Under the pieces are notes generated by a model. The model did no database searches, was not told where the DNA came from, and saw only the letters and a list, made by a program, of their open reading frames with translations. Shown here piece after piece: positions 1 through 8,572 of a stretch of 64,000 nt of DNA. The stretch is from NCBI GenBank assembly GCA_017481495.1, contig JAFUPC010000095.1:1-64000 (forward strand). The letters run 5' to 3'. The position numbers were made by a program, and so were the translations under genes. Every line of letters starts with the position of its first letter. Within the stretch, counting starts at the first letter, position 1. Origin of the DNA: Clostridia bacterium (GTDB taxonomy: Bacteria > Bacillota > Clostridia > Oscillospirales > CAG-272).

Positions 1-65
1 TCCGCAAGATCCCCGACACTCATTGTCCGTTTGGCAAGAATGACGTCGATGTTGACAATAATCAT
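1..65 (-). CDS. Partial HTH (YozG/Cro-C1 type) transcriptional regulator, 5' end only
   Basis: The first 21 codons are visible and read MIIVNIDVILAKRTMSVGDL and onward, the typical opening of the short YozG-like XRE/Cro regulators. Its ATG overlaps the TGA of the upstream DUF2975 membrane protein gene (ATGA overlap at 62-65), so the two are translationally coupled. Pairing of a DUF2975 protein with a YozG-type HTH is a common arrangement in Bacillota; the regulator presumably acts on its own operon. The rest lies outside the window, so the DNA-binding helices cannot be checked. Confidence 0.75.
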   Translation of the reverse strand, partial: MIIVNIDVILAKRTMSVGDLA

Positions 66-559
66 AGCGTCGCATCGACCTCCTCCTTCATCTCTGCGGC
101 ACGGCAGACGTAGCCGGACAGAAGATAAAGAAAATATGACAGCGCAAATCCGATGAGCGCGATCATCGCAAACACCCCCGACATGAGCGTTTCCCCTATC
201 CAGAAGCGCAGAACGAGGATTGCAACCGAAAACAGCACGCAGTCCCCGCAGAGGAGTCCCGCAATCAGCGACAGAAGCGACGCGGTTTGTTTTGTGAAAA
301 TACGGTCACATCCCACCGCCCACGCAAGCCGCTGTGCGAGAAACAGAATGAACACGCACGGAATCATAAAGCCCGCACCGGCAAGCAGAATGCCGTCCCG
401 CAGACGTTCGTAATCGCCCGCGAAGAGTGCGTTTTCGCGCAGGAAGCCCTCAATGTAGACCCAGAAATTCCATATGATGACGGCGCCGAGATAAAAGAAC
501 AAAACCAGAACAGCGGCGGCGGCAATGTGGATGGGGATCGAACGGTATTTTTTCATCAT
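62..559 (-). CDS. DUF2975 family membrane protein
   Basis: A 165-residue integral membrane protein with four hydrophobic segments (about residues 9-30, 52-74, 88-113 and 122-146), matching the size and topology of DUF2975 proteins, whose function is unknown. An ATG further upstream (577) is less likely because the GGAGG ribosome binding site lies inside that longer reading frame, 5 nt before ATG 559 (and 8 nt before ATG 556). A TTGACA-N17-TATACT promoter precedes it. The stop overlaps the start of an HTH regulator, a conserved pairing that suggests a small autoregulated membrane/regulator module. Confidence 0.8.
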   Translation of the reverse strand: MMKKYRSIPIHIAAAAVLVLFFYLGAVIIWNFWVYIEGFLRENALFAGDYERLRDGILLAGAGFMIPCVFILFLAQRLAWAVGCDRIFTKQTASLLSLIAGLLCGDCVLFSVAILVLRFWIGETLMSGVFAMIALIGFALSYFLYLLSGYVCRAAEMKEEVDATL

Positions 560-588
560 TTGTTCCTCCGGATTCATTTGTTGTTTTC

Positions 589-617
589 AGTATACCATAT
601 TTTTCCGCGTTTGTCAA
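589..617 (-). promoter_or_regulatory. Sigma-A promoter for the DUF2975-HTH operon
   Basis: On the minus strand TTGACA (612-617) and TATACT (589-594) are separated by 17 nt, about 30 nt upstream of the gene start. Confidence 0.8.
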
Positions 618-720
618 TAGAATTCCGATAATTTTTTATCGTGTTGCGATAAATTCATCGGTTCCCGGAAAACAGATCGCCGGGCGCGAAAATTTATTCG
701 GAATTTTTGTTCGTTTCCTA

Positions 721-749
721 TTGACAAGAACATTTTTTCGTGGTATAAT
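721..749 (+). promoter_or_regulatory. Sigma-A promoter for the GH25-like gene
   Basis: Perfect TTGACA (721-726), 17-nt spacer, TATAAT (744-749), followed by the gene at 805. Confidence 0.85.
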
Positions 750-804
750 AATAGCAACAACAGATGTTCGTACTTTTTCATGAGCGCAAGGGAGGATTTC
801 ACAT

Positions 805-1485
805 ATGAAAATCATCAGCATTTCCGGATTTCAGGGGTATATCGACTGGACGCGCGTGCGTGATGCGGATGCGGCGGTCGTGCGCTTTTCACACGGCGGG
901 GATAATGACTGCTGTATCGGTATTTCGCCGGAGACCGAGGAGCTGGCGGAACGGAATCTGCGCGGCGCGTACTGTGCCCGCATCGCCTGCGGCGTCTCCC
1001 ATCGGCTCGGCGCTGTGACCGCATCCGAGGTTCGCGCGGAAGCCGCGTGGCTCATTGCCGCCCTCAAAGTATACCGGCCGTATCTGACGCTTCCCATCGT
1101 TGCCATTTCACTCGGAGATGACGGAATTTCCCCGAAATACAGGTCTTTTTCGCCCTCCCACAACGCCGCGCTCGTGAAGCTTTTCTGCACGGCACTCACC
1201 CGTGCGGGCTATACACCGATTCTGTGTGCCGACCGCGAAACGCTCGACGATTATCTTGACCGCCGGAAGCTCGGCCGGGTCGGCATCTGGTATCAGCGGC
1301 CATTCGTTTCCGAGGCACAGGCACAAGCGGAGGAACCGGATATGCTGTTCTGGCAGTATTCCGCTGAGACTTCCCCGAAAAACGCGGGCATTTCCGCAGA
1401 TTATCCGGTCAGCCGAACGGAGAATTTTTTCTTTGAACCGCCCGCGCCCCGCATCCGCCGCTCCACCTGCCGGATGTATGCCTGA
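805..1485 (+). CDS. GH25-like (lysozyme-fold) protein with catalytic positions replaced
   Basis: This 226-residue protein follows the GH25 muramidase layout: an opening beta strand ISISGFQGYIDW (compare GIDVSxxQGxIDW), a central strand after LTLPIV, and a late LFWQYSAE strand matching the family WQY motif. The first catalytic Asp of the DVS motif is replaced by Ser, and the central DxE motif reads AISLGDD, so neither acidic pair is in place. It has no signal peptide, unlike secreted lysozymes. A strong promoter and ribosome binding site (AGGGAGGA region) argue that it is expressed. It could be a catalytically dead carbohydrate-binding relative; the fold assignment is moderate, function unknown. 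Confidence 0.6.
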   Translation: MKIISISGFQGYIDWTRVRDADAAVVRFSHGGDNDCCIGISPETEELAERNLRGAYCARIACGVSHRLGAVTASEVRAEAAWLIAALKVYRPYLTLPIVAISLGDDGISPKYRSFSPSHNAALVKLFCTALTRAGYTPILCADRETLDDYLDRRKLGRVGIWYQRPFVSEAQAQAEEPDMLFWQYSAETSPKNAGISADYPVSRTENFFFEPPAPRIRRSTCRMYA

Positions 1486-1507
1486 AAAAGCGGCAGCCGA
1501 ACAAAAG

Positions 1508-1546
1508 ACCGCCGTTTCCCTGTGGTATGGGAACGGCGGTTCTGTT
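1508..1546. terminator. Hairpin between convergent genes
   Basis: A long stem (ACCGCCGTT with CCC extension pairing to GGGAACGGCGGT) lies between the converging GH25-like and FAD oxidoreductase genes. The T tract is weak on the plus strand. Confidence 0.55.
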
Positions 1547-1575
1547 ATGGAATTTTCAGCAGGTTTTTCGGAAAA

Positions 1576-3333
1576 TCATTTCGCTTCAAAGGAGAAGAGA
1601 CGAATTTCTTCCCCGCCCTCATGCGCGGAAAGACCGGTCAGCCGGATGGCAGTGACATCTCCGCATCCGGGAATCTTTACAAGCCGGCGCAGGTTGTTGT
1701 CCTCATCGGCAAGCACACGCACACTTCCGTCGGCAAGCACGGCTTCCGCACGGTACGCTTTGCAGAGCGTGGTCGGCAGGTGCATCACCGGGGAATCCGG
1801 CAGGAGATTACAGCGCATCGCGTGCTGTTTTTCGCAGGAATCACCGGGCAGAGTCACGCGGTCAAGGTCGGAGTCGAACACAATGCGGATTTCGTTCACC
1901 GTCCGCGGGAAATCAAATCGGTACTCAATGACGTCCCCGGGAGCGCAGACATATACATTCTCGCGGTCATTACCGTCACGCAGAACGGACAGCCCATCGT
2001 CCTCCGCCCCGTTCTTTGTCAGAGCGGCACCGGCAGTCAGCGCGGCAGGCGTGCGCGGATGATGCGGCAGAAGCACATCGTCCCAGAGCAGGTTCTCCTG
2101 AAGCTCCGCAAGATGTTCCGTATAGACCCCGTCGGGCGTGGTGCTGTAATTCTTTGCGACAGCCACAGCAGTGCCAACCGCCTGCCCGAGCAGTGCGCAG
2201 GTGGCCATGACACGGGAGGATGACATTGCCGCGTGGGTCATCGAGATATTGCGTCCCGCAAAAAACAGATTTTCGATGTTCGCGGAATACAGTGTGCGGT
2301 ACGGAATCGCATATGGAGAGGTCGTTTTGTAGGAGGTATTCGGATGACCGTCGTAGTAAAAGCCAGCCGGGTCGTGGTCGTCCAGCGGCCAGCCGCCGTA
2401 GGCAACGACGTCTTCAAACGCGCGGTCGCAAAGAATATCATTCTGGTTCATCAGATATTTGCCGAGCATCCGGCGGGATTCGCGTTTTCCGGGCAGGAAA
2501 CCGAGAAAATCGAGCTGCCAGTATTCCGCGTCCTCATAGGTGCCGCTGTTTTTAACATAATCCCACATCCCGTAAGCAAGCGCGACCAACTCATCGCGGA
2601 CGACTTCGGTGTCGCCGATGGAATCCCGGTCGCCGCCAAGCTCCAGATACCAGAAATTTTCATAAGAGGACTGCATACGCGGACGGCGGAAACGGACATC
2701 ATCCGCGGTAATCTTCTTTGCGAATGCGGGCGGCGTGAACGTCACGGGTTCCGTACCCTTGTGTGCCTGGACGAGACACGACATCCCCATCGTCTTTTTA
2801 TCCTCTGTCTCAACGCTGATGTTTTCGTTGAATTCCGATGCCGCTTCCCGTCCGACACGGTACTCCGCCCCCGTCAGCGGTGCTAAAATGCTGTCGCCGG
2901 AGCAATCGGAGAAATAATCCGCCTCCACGCGGCAGAAGCACTGGGTCGTCATCTGCCAGCCGGTCACGGAAACAATGCGGTTTCCGTCCATTTCCGCATC
3001 CATGCAGGAGCAGTTGAGCAACAGCGTGATGTTCGGCTCGTTTGTGACCGCTTCCCAGAGCACGGAATCCCAGACCGGGTACAGCTTGTACGGATTGCGC
3101 CACAGGTTCATGAGCGCCAGCTCTTCCAGAATGCCGGTCTCGCGGACGTTCTTTCCGTGTGCGCCGCAGACCCACATCCGGATCTCGCTCGAAGCGTTGC
3201 CGCCAAGCACGGGACGTTCCTGCATCAGAACGACCTTCGCACCACCGCGCGCCGCCGCGATCGCCGCACACATTCCGGCAAGTCCGCCGCCGACCACGCA
3301 CAGGTCTGTTTTGTATTGTAATGTTTTCAGCAT
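1576..3333 (-). CDS. FAD-dependent oxidoreductase (FAD_oxidored family)
   Basis: 585 residues. The N-terminal Rossmann motif DLCVVGGGLAGMCAAIAAAR with a following ERPVLGGNASSEI stretch is typical of the FAD_oxidored family, which occurs in sugar-degradation clusters of gut bacteria. FFAGRNISMTHAA near residue 370 matches the family's C-terminal FAD-contacting region, and about 120 further residues form a beta-rich tail. The substrate is unknown. The start ATG at 3333 has GAGGAAA ahead of it; an upstream in-frame ATG at 3438 falls in AT-rich sequence without coding character. No signal peptide, so cytoplasmic. Confidence 0.85.
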   Translation of the reverse strand: MLKTLQYKTDLCVVGGGLAGMCAAIAAARGGAKVVLMQERPVLGGNASSEIRMWVCGAHGKNVRETGILEELALMNLWRNPYKLYPVWDSVLWEAVTNEPNITLLLNCSCMDAEMDGNRIVSVTGWQMTTQCFCRVEADYFSDCSGDSILAPLTGAEYRVGREAASEFNENISVETEDKKTMGMSCLVQAHKGTEPVTFTPPAFAKKITADDVRFRRPRMQSSYENFWYLELGGDRDSIGDTEVVRDELVALAYGMWDYVKNSGTYEDAEYWQLDFLGFLPGKRESRRMLGKYLMNQNDILCDRAFEDVVAYGGWPLDDHDPAGFYYDGHPNTSYKTTSPYAIPYRTLYSANIENLFFAGRNISMTHAAMSSSRVMATCALLGQAVGTAVAVAKNYSTTPDGVYTEHLAELQENLLWDDVLLPHHPRTPAALTAGAALTKNGAEDDGLSVLRDGNDRENVYVCAPGDVIEYRFDFPRTVNEIRIVFDSDLDRVTLPGDSCEKQHAMRCNLLPDSPVMHLPTTLCKAYRAEAVLADGSVRVLADEDNNLRRLVKIPGCGDVTAIRLTGLSAHEGGEEIRLFSFEAK

Positions 3334-3569
3334 ATTGGTTTCCTCGTTTTCCGATGGTTTTTTCCTATTATAGCATGAAAGCGGCGGGATGTCAATTCTT
3401 TTCCGCTTTTTTGCAGAATTTCGGGGATAGTTTCCCAAAAATTCGGGTTATCCGTTTTCTGAAGACGATTTTTTGCCAAAACAGAAGAATTTACAAAATA
3501 ACATAGATTTTCCCGCACTTTTATGATATACTGATTAAAATCATATGAATTTCCGAAAGGAGAAACCGC

Positions 3570-3827
3570 ATGAACGTACTGAAGCTGCTCGGCTGGGACA
3601 CCGATCAGGTCTACGGCGGAGGTCTTATGCTCATCGCGCTCATCAGCGCCATTTTCCCGTACATCTATTGGAGACGGAACGAAGCGTGGAAACGGGACGA
3701 GGGCGAAAAAACGCGCTTTTTCGACATCTGGAAACCTCCATCCGTCCTCGGAACCGTTATTTTTGCGGGGCTGGGACTGCTTTTCTGGTTTTTGGATGAC
3801 ATCATCGCTTATATGACGGTGGCGTGA
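3570..3827 (+). CDS. Small two-helix membrane protein
   Basis: 85 residues with two hydrophobic segments (about residues 16-34 and 59-79) and a charged loop RRNEAWKRDEGEKTR between them. AAAGGAGAAACCGC gives a strong ribosome binding site in front of ATG 3570. I do not recognise the family. It sits alone between the divergent FAD oxidoreductase gene and fba, and is probably transcribed separately from fba, which has its own promoter. Confidence 0.7.
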   Translation: MNVLKLLGWDTDQVYGGGLMLIALISAIFPYIYWRRNEAWKRDEGEKTRFFDIWKPPSVLGTVIFAGLGLLFWFLDDIIAYMTVA

Positions 3828-3904
3828 TTCCCGACCGCATTACGGAATGCGGGGCATTTCGTGCCAAAAATTATGAAATTATTATGAATATTTCCCGCAA
3901 ACCA

Positions 3905-3933
3905 TTGCACAAACACGCAAAATGCGGTATAAT
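3905..3933 (+). promoter_or_regulatory. Sigma-A promoter of fba
   Basis: TTGCAC (3905-3910), 17-nt spacer, TATAAT (3928-3933), about 48 nt before the aldolase start. Confidence 0.75.
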
Positions 3934-3980
3934 ATTATAAATGATAAAAATTTATCAACGATTTTCGGAGGAATATCAAA

Positions 3981-4844
3981 ATGTTAGTTTCTGCAAAGGA
4001 AATGCTCAACAAGGCCAAGGAAGGCCATTACGCTGTCGGTCAGTTCAACATCAACAACCTTGAATGGACCAAGGCGATCCTGCTCACCGCTCAGGAATGC
4101 AATTCTCCCGTCATTCTCGGTGTTTCCGAGGGTGCCGGCAAGTATATGTGCGGCTACAACACCATCGTCGGTATGGTCAACGGCATGATCGACACGCTCG
4201 GCATCACCGTTCCGGTCGCTCTGCACCTCGACCACGGTTCTTATGAGGGCGCGCTGAAGTGCATCGAAGCGGGCTTCTCCTCCGTCATGTTCGACGGTTC
4301 CCACTACCCCATCGCCGAAAACATCGAAAAGACCACCGAGCTTGTCAAGCTGACCGGCGAAAAGGGCATCTCCCTGGAAGCGGAAGTCGGCGCCATCGGC
4401 GGTGAAGAAGACGGTGTCATCGGTGCAGGCGAATGCGCTGACCCGAACGAGTGCAAGATGATCGCAGACCTCGGTGTCACCATGCTCGCTGCCGGCATCG
4501 GCAATATCCACGGCAAGTACCCCGCAAACTGGGCAGGTCTGTCCTTTGAGACCCTCGAAGCCGTTTCCGAAAAGGTCGGCAAGATGCCCCTCGTTCTCCA
4601 CGGCGGTACCGGTATCCCCGCTGACCAGATCAAGAAGGCGATCAGCCTCGGCGTTTCCAAGATCAATGTCAACACCGAATGCCAGCTCGCATTTGCGGAA
4701 GCGACCCGCAAGTATATCGAAGCCGGCAAGGATCTCGAAGGCAAGGGCTTCGACCCCAGAAAGCTCCTCGCACCCGGCTTTGAAGCGATCAAGGCAACGG
4801 TCAAGGAAAAGATGGAACTGTTCGGTTCTGTCGGAATGGCATGA
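3981..4844 (+). CDS. fba: Class II fructose-bisphosphate aldolase
   Basis: 287 residues, the usual length of short-form class II aldolases, which cleave fructose 1,6-bisphosphate to glyceraldehyde 3-phosphate and dihydroxyacetone phosphate. Visible motifs: GQFNINNLEW near the N terminus, LHLDHG (Asp84 proton donor, His85 zinc ligand), MFDGSHYP, GNIHGKYP (second zinc His) and VLHGGTGIP for phosphate binding. It has a promoter, a GGAGGA ribosome binding site and an intrinsic terminator, so it is a single-gene unit. Its codon choice is noticeably more biased than its neighbours (AAG, GGC, ATC), as expected for a highly expressed glycolytic gene. Confidence 0.97.
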   Translation: MLVSAKEMLNKAKEGHYAVGQFNINNLEWTKAILLTAQECNSPVILGVSEGAGKYMCGYNTIVGMVNGMIDTLGITVPVALHLDHGSYEGALKCIEAGFSSVMFDGSHYPIAENIEKTTELVKLTGEKGISLEAEVGAIGGEEDGVIGAGECADPNECKMIADLGVTMLAAGIGNIHGKYPANWAGLSFETLEAVSEKVGKMPLVLHGGTGIPADQIKKAISLGVSKINVNTECQLAFAEATRKYIEAGKDLEGKGFDPRKLLAPGFEAIKATVKEKMELFGSVGMA

Positions 4845-4876
4845 GACAAAACCTTACGGTTTTATAATTGTGTAGA

Positions 4877-4903
4877 AAAGCAGGCATATGCCTGCTTTTT
4901 TTG
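4877..4903 (+). terminator. Intrinsic terminator of fba
   Basis: AAAAGCAGGC-ATAT-GCCTGCTTTTTTT, a perfect stem followed by seven T. Confidence 0.93.
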
Positions 4904-4978
4904 TGATAGCTTCATCCGGAGCATCTCCGGATAAGATGATATTGCCGCTGGGGGCGGCAAAAAAAGTTACTTGTGGAA

Positions 4979-5578
4979 TTATTTCAAATATACGATGCTG
5001 TTTTTGTCCTTTGCAAGAAAATGGGTGACGGCAAGGACGATGACGGCGTTTTCGTTTTCAACGGTGATCATCACACGGTCGTCGTACAGATCAGCAGATG
5101 ACGCCATACCGAGACTGCGCAGAAGATCGGAAATCGCGGATATGCGGTCGTAGGTGGCGGCAAGCGACTGATACGGGACGTCGCAGGTGTCGAAGGCATA
5201 AGTACACCCTCCCTGGTCGATCGTTTCGATATATGCATTGACCGCGGCGATGTTTTCCGCGCTGTTGTCAACCAGGGAGACGGTCATGGTCGCTGTAAAC
5301 ACATCGTAATAGGCAAATCCGTACCAGTCGCAGTCCCGGAACGCCTCGTTCATATAGACGTCGTTCGCATCGTAATATCCGGCATATGTCGCCGCAGAAT
5401 GCGCTTCTATGTATTCCGACCAGGTATGCCCCTCTCTCACCGCCGAGCGCGGCACCACGGTAATATCGCACACACGGACATAAAGCGCGCAGATACCCCA
5501 GAACACAAGCACCGCCAAAAGCAAAATGCCGAGTGCCAAAAGAAGCCGTCTGATCCATTTTTTCAGTTTGAGTTTCAT
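4979..5578 (-). CDS. Single-pass membrane protein of unknown function
   Basis: 199 residues: a basic N terminus (MKLKLKKWIRR), one transmembrane helix at about residues 12-37, then an extracytoplasmic domain of about 160 residues. The start at 5578 is set by GGAGG 7 nt upstream; a longer frame from 5602 would place that site inside the gene. The same overall plan (basic start, one helix, short outer domain with many Tyr and Asp) is seen in the protein at 6917-7456, so the two may be distant relatives. Not assignable to a named family by eye. Confidence 0.65.
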   Translation of the reverse strand: MKLKLKKWIRRLLLALGILLLAVLVFWGICALYVRVCDITVVPRSAVREGHTWSEYIEAHSAATYAGYYDANDVYMNEAFRDCDWYGFAYYDVFTATMTVSLVDNSAENIAAVNAYIETIDQGGCTYAFDTCDVPYQSLAATYDRISAISDLLRSLGMASSADLYDDRVMITVENENAVIVLAVTHFLAKDKNSIVYLK

Positions 5579-5617
5579 ACCGCACCTCCGTTTTTTTCGC
5601 AAAAGTACTTTATTTTT

Positions 5618-5646
5618 ATTTTACCATATCCGGCAGAATGTGTCAA
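5618..5646 (-). promoter_or_regulatory. Promoter of the membrane protein gene at 4979-5578
   Basis: Minus strand TTGACA (5641-5646), 17-nt spacer, TAAAAT (5618-5623). Confidence 0.65.
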
Positions 5647-5708
5647 GTGTTTTTGACTTCATAATAAATTCACAAATGCAAAAAACGTCGCAAATTCGGG
5701 AACAGCTC

Positions 5709-5737
5709 TTGACATTCCGCGGCTTTTATGTTATCAT
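5709..5737 (+). promoter_or_regulatory. Promoter of the Gfo/Idh/MocA gene
   Basis: TTGACA (5709-5714), 17-nt spacer, TATCAT (5732-5737), 57 nt before the start codon. Confidence 0.75.
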
Positions 5738-5794
5738 ATAATTGATATATTCCCGGTTTTTTCTCAAAATCGGACAACAAAAGGAGAACCTCAC

Positions 5795-6868
5795 ATGGAA
5801 AAAGCAAGAGTAGGCATCATCGGCACCGGCGGCATCAGCCATGCGCATATGACCGGTTACAAAGCGATTCCCGACCGTGTGGATGTTGCGGCGGTCTGTG
5901 ATATTGACGAAGAAAAGGTCAAGGCATACGCGACAAAATTCAACGTTCCGCGCTGGTACACCGATTACAACGAAATGCTCGCAAAGGAAAACCTCGACGC
6001 GGTTTCCGTCACGACATGGAATGCGGCGCACAAGGGTGCGGCGATCGCCGCCATGCGTGCCGGTGCGAACGTCATCTGCGAAAAGCCGATGGCGATGAAC
6101 GCAGTGGAAGCGCAGGAAATGTACGACGTTTCAAAGGAGACCGGAAAGGTCTTGCAGATCGGCTTTGTCCGCCGTTACGGTGCGGATGCGGCAATGCTGA
6201 AAAAGTTCATTGATGCGGGAACGCTCGGCGATATTTATTACGCAAAGGCGACTTATCTGCGCCGCAGCGGCTGTCCCGGCGGCTGGTTCGGCGATATCCG
6301 CTATTCCGGCGGCGGTCCGCTCATCGACCTCGGTGTTCACGTTATGGACCTCGTCCGCTATCTGGCAGGCTGTCCGAAGCCCGTTTCCGCATACGGCGTG
6401 ACCTACAACAATCTCGGCCCCGACCGTGCCTCCGGCGCAAAGTCCAATCTCGGCTACGAATCCAACCAGACAAAGAGCAAGTATGAATTCAACGTCGAAG
6501 ATTTTACCAGCGCCATGATCCGTTTTGACAACGGCATGACCCTGACCGTCGAAGCGTCGTTCAATCTGAACATCAAGCAGGACCGCGGCGACATCGAGCT
6601 GTTCGGCACCAAGGGCGGCACGAAGATCACCGACGGCGCGGAATTCTTCACCGACATGAACGGCGAATTCATCAACATCACCCCCGCCTCCAAGAGCGTG
6701 TTTGAATTCACACCGAGCTTCAACGCAGAGATCGCGCACTTCATCGACTGCGTACAGAACGGTGTTCCTTGCCGCGCACCGGCAGAGGACGGCGTGATCC
6801 TGATGAAGATGATCGACGCGATTTACGAATCCGCAAGAACGGGTCATGAAGCGCTGATCACCTATTAA
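5795..6868 (+). CDS. Gfo/Idh/MocA family NAD(P)-dependent oxidoreductase
   Basis: 357 residues. An N-terminal nucleotide-binding motif VGIIGTGGISHAHM, the family signature NVICEKPMAMN (the EKP Lys lies at the active site) and GGGPLIDLGVHVMDLVRYLAG with the catalytic-region Asp and His identify a sugar or inositol dehydrogenase-type enzyme. The exact substrate cannot be read from sequence. It has its own promoter and terminator. A second, diverged member of the same family is at 38046-39095 in a glycoside hydrolase operon, which supports a role in oxidising unusual sugars. Confidence 0.9.
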   Translation: MEKARVGIIGTGGISHAHMTGYKAIPDRVDVAAVCDIDEEKVKAYATKFNVPRWYTDYNEMLAKENLDAVSVTTWNAAHKGAAIAAMRAGANVICEKPMAMNAVEAQEMYDVSKETGKVLQIGFVRRYGADAAMLKKFIDAGTLGDIYYAKATYLRRSGCPGGWFGDIRYSGGGPLIDLGVHVMDLVRYLAGCPKPVSAYGVTYNNLGPDRASGAKSNLGYESNQTKSKYEFNVEDFTSAMIRFDNGMTLTVEASFNLNIKQDRGDIELFGTKGGTKITDGAEFFTDMNGEFINITPASKSVFEFTPSFNAEIAHFIDCVQNGVPCRAPAEDGVILMKMIDAIYESARTGHEALITY

Positions 6869-6883
6869 ATCCCACAACGGAAC

Positions 6884-6918
6884 GGACTGCCGCACAGCAT
6901 ACGGCAGTCCGCATTTTT
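6884..6918 (+). terminator. Terminator after the Gfo/Idh/MocA gene
   Basis: Stem GGACTGCCG / CGGCAGTCC with a 9-nt loop, followed by GCATTTTTA. It separates the converging gene at 6917. Confidence 0.85.
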
Positions 6919-7456
6919 ATTGCCAGGAATTCTTTTCCTCTTCCGTCCCGGTATAACGGATATCGACAATGTCGCCGATATACGGCGTGTCATCCGAACC
7001 TGTCAGATCGTGGTATAAAACCACTCTCTGTCCGATTTCATCGAAAAGATTCGTTTCATCCGGATTCGCGTAATCGTATCTCAGCCGCATATAGGTATCG
7101 TAATCATCGACCGAAACAACGACTTTTCTAAAATCATCGCTGATCTCATACGCGAATACCGCTGTGTCATACGCCGTTTGAACGTCCGTCATCACACCGT
7201 GTATGTCTTCTTTGATCTGCGCAAGCAGCTTCGCTTTCTGAAACGGCAGGAACCAAACCCTGCTGTAGGAATCCGGCGGCATGCCGGGAAACCCCATCAG
7301 GGCAAGCGCCTGATAATCGTACCTGCACAAATAATAGTCATCGTATCCGTCCAGACGCGGATTCCGGTCAATTCTGGTTCCCGTGTGAAAAAGGATTACG
7401 AGAAGTGCAATCAGCACAAAGCCGATGACGGAAACCTTTTTTGCGGTTCGCTTCAT
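6917..7456 (-). CDS. Single-pass membrane protein of unknown function
   Basis: 179 residues with a basic N terminus (MKRTAKK), one transmembrane helix at about residues 8-26 and an outer domain containing GYDDYYLCRYDY and RVWFLPFQKAK. ATG 7456 is preceded by AGGAGGATA, so the alternative start at 7480 is unlikely. It is the last gene of a minus-strand run that begins with the hydrolase at 10507 and the esterase at 8554, 27 nt downstream of the latter. No family recognised; it may be attached to the outer face of the membrane. Confidence 0.65.
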   Translation of the reverse strand: MKRTAKKVSVIGFVLIALLVILFHTGTRIDRNPRLDGYDDYYLCRYDYQALALMGFPGMPPDSYSRVWFLPFQKAKLLAQIKEDIHGVMTDVQTAYDTAVFAYEISDDFRKVVVSVDDYDTYMRLRYDYANPDETNLFDEIGQRVVLYHDLTGSDDTPYIGDIVDIRYTGTEEEKNSWQ

Positions 7457-7483
7457 ATGGGTATCCTCCTTATTTATCATTTA

Positions 7484-8554
7484 TCAGAAAAATTCTTTCA
7501 GTACCCCATAAATCGTCTTTGCCATCCGGTAGAATCCGAGGTCGTTGGGATGACAGGTGTCAACGGTGCAGTTGTCGGCATCCTCGCCCGAAAACAGGGT
7601 ACCGCCGTCGATGAAGCACACCCGCTCGTCCCCCAGTTCCTTTGCCCGCAGATACGTTCTGTAAATCACTTCCCTGCGTTCCGCACATTCCGTCGCCCGA
7701 CCCCACACATCGGGACGGGTGATGATGATGTAAGGAATGTCGGGATGATGCCGCCGCACGGTCTCGTAAAGCGCATAATGCGTGTTTTCAAGATGCTCCA
7801 CGGTCGGCGCATTGTGGTCATAGTCGGAGACGAACGCGGACATTTCAAGACCTGCGAGAAAGTCGACCATGTTCTGCTCCCCGCGGCACGCGCCGGAGAA
7901 TCCCATGTTGCGGTAGTCGATGTCGAGCCACCGCCCGATATACGCCTGATAGGTACAGCCGGGACGGGATGCGCACCCGCCCTGTGTGATGGACGAGCCG
8001 TAATAGACGATCGGCTTTTCCGGGCGGTATTTCGCGCCGCCCTCCAGCCGACAGCCCTCCGGAATGCCGATCATGATGTCATCGACCCCCGCGTACAGCG
8101 GCATATTGAGCGTGTAGCAGTTCATGCCGGCGGGCGTTCTGCCCTCCAGCGTGTCCACCGTCGTGTATTCGTACTTCTGTTCAATGGAGGTGTCGAGATT
8201 GGGGGTCAGCGTGCAGACATAGGTGTGGCTTGTCCCGTTGTCGTGATAGAGATCAAGTCCGCATTCGCCGTTGAAACACATATGGTTGGAGCGGTCAAAG
8301 AAGCAGTAATGCACATAAATGGCGATCTTGCGCGCATCCGTTGAAAACCGGATCCGTCCGCCCGCCGGATTGTAGCCGAGAAATTTCGTGTACTCGTTGA
8401 CACTGTCGGCAAGTGCCTGCGGAATGCGGCGGTAGCGCGGGTCGGTGTCCTCCTCGTCGCGGTATAATCCGTAAATTTCAAACGGTGCCCGGCGGACATC
8501 GTGCCAGACAAATCCGTCCTGCGCATCAAGTAATTTTTTCTTCAAATCAGTCAT
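7484..8554 (-). CDS. SGNH/GDSL hydrolase with N-terminal GxDLY domain (putative carbohydrate esterase)
   Basis: 356 residues in two parts. Residues 1-175 form a beta domain containing the GxDLY motif (CGLDLYHD, residues 98-105). Residues 180-356 form the SGNH hydrolase with block I YYGSSITQGG (nucleophile Ser188), block II MGFSG (Gly), block III YDHNAP (Asn248) and block V DTCHPNDLGF (Asp-x-x-His). All four catalytic blocks are present, so the enzyme should be active. Such proteins deacetylate sugars. No signal peptide, hence cytoplasmic. The gene follows the large hydrolase gene at 8573 by 18 nt, so the two are probably co-transcribed and act on the same substrate. Confidence 0.88.
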   Translation of the reverse strand: MTDLKKKLLDAQDGFVWHDVRRAPFEIYGLYRDEEDTDPRYRRIPQALADSVNEYTKFLGYNPAGGRIRFSTDARKIAIYVHYCFFDRSNHMCFNGECGLDLYHDNGTSHTYVCTLTPNLDTSIEQKYEYTTVDTLEGRTPAGMNCYTLNMPLYAGVDDIMIGIPEGCRLEGGAKYRPEKPIVYYGSSITQGGCASRPGCTYQAYIGRWLDIDYRNMGFSGACRGEQNMVDFLAGLEMSAFVSDYDHNAPTVEHLENTHYALYETVRRHHPDIPYIIITRPDVWGRATECAERREVIYRTYLRAKELGDERVCFIDGGTLFSGEDADNCTVDTCHPNDLGFYRMAKTIYGVLKEFF

Positions 8555-8572
8555 ATGAAATCCTTTTTTATT

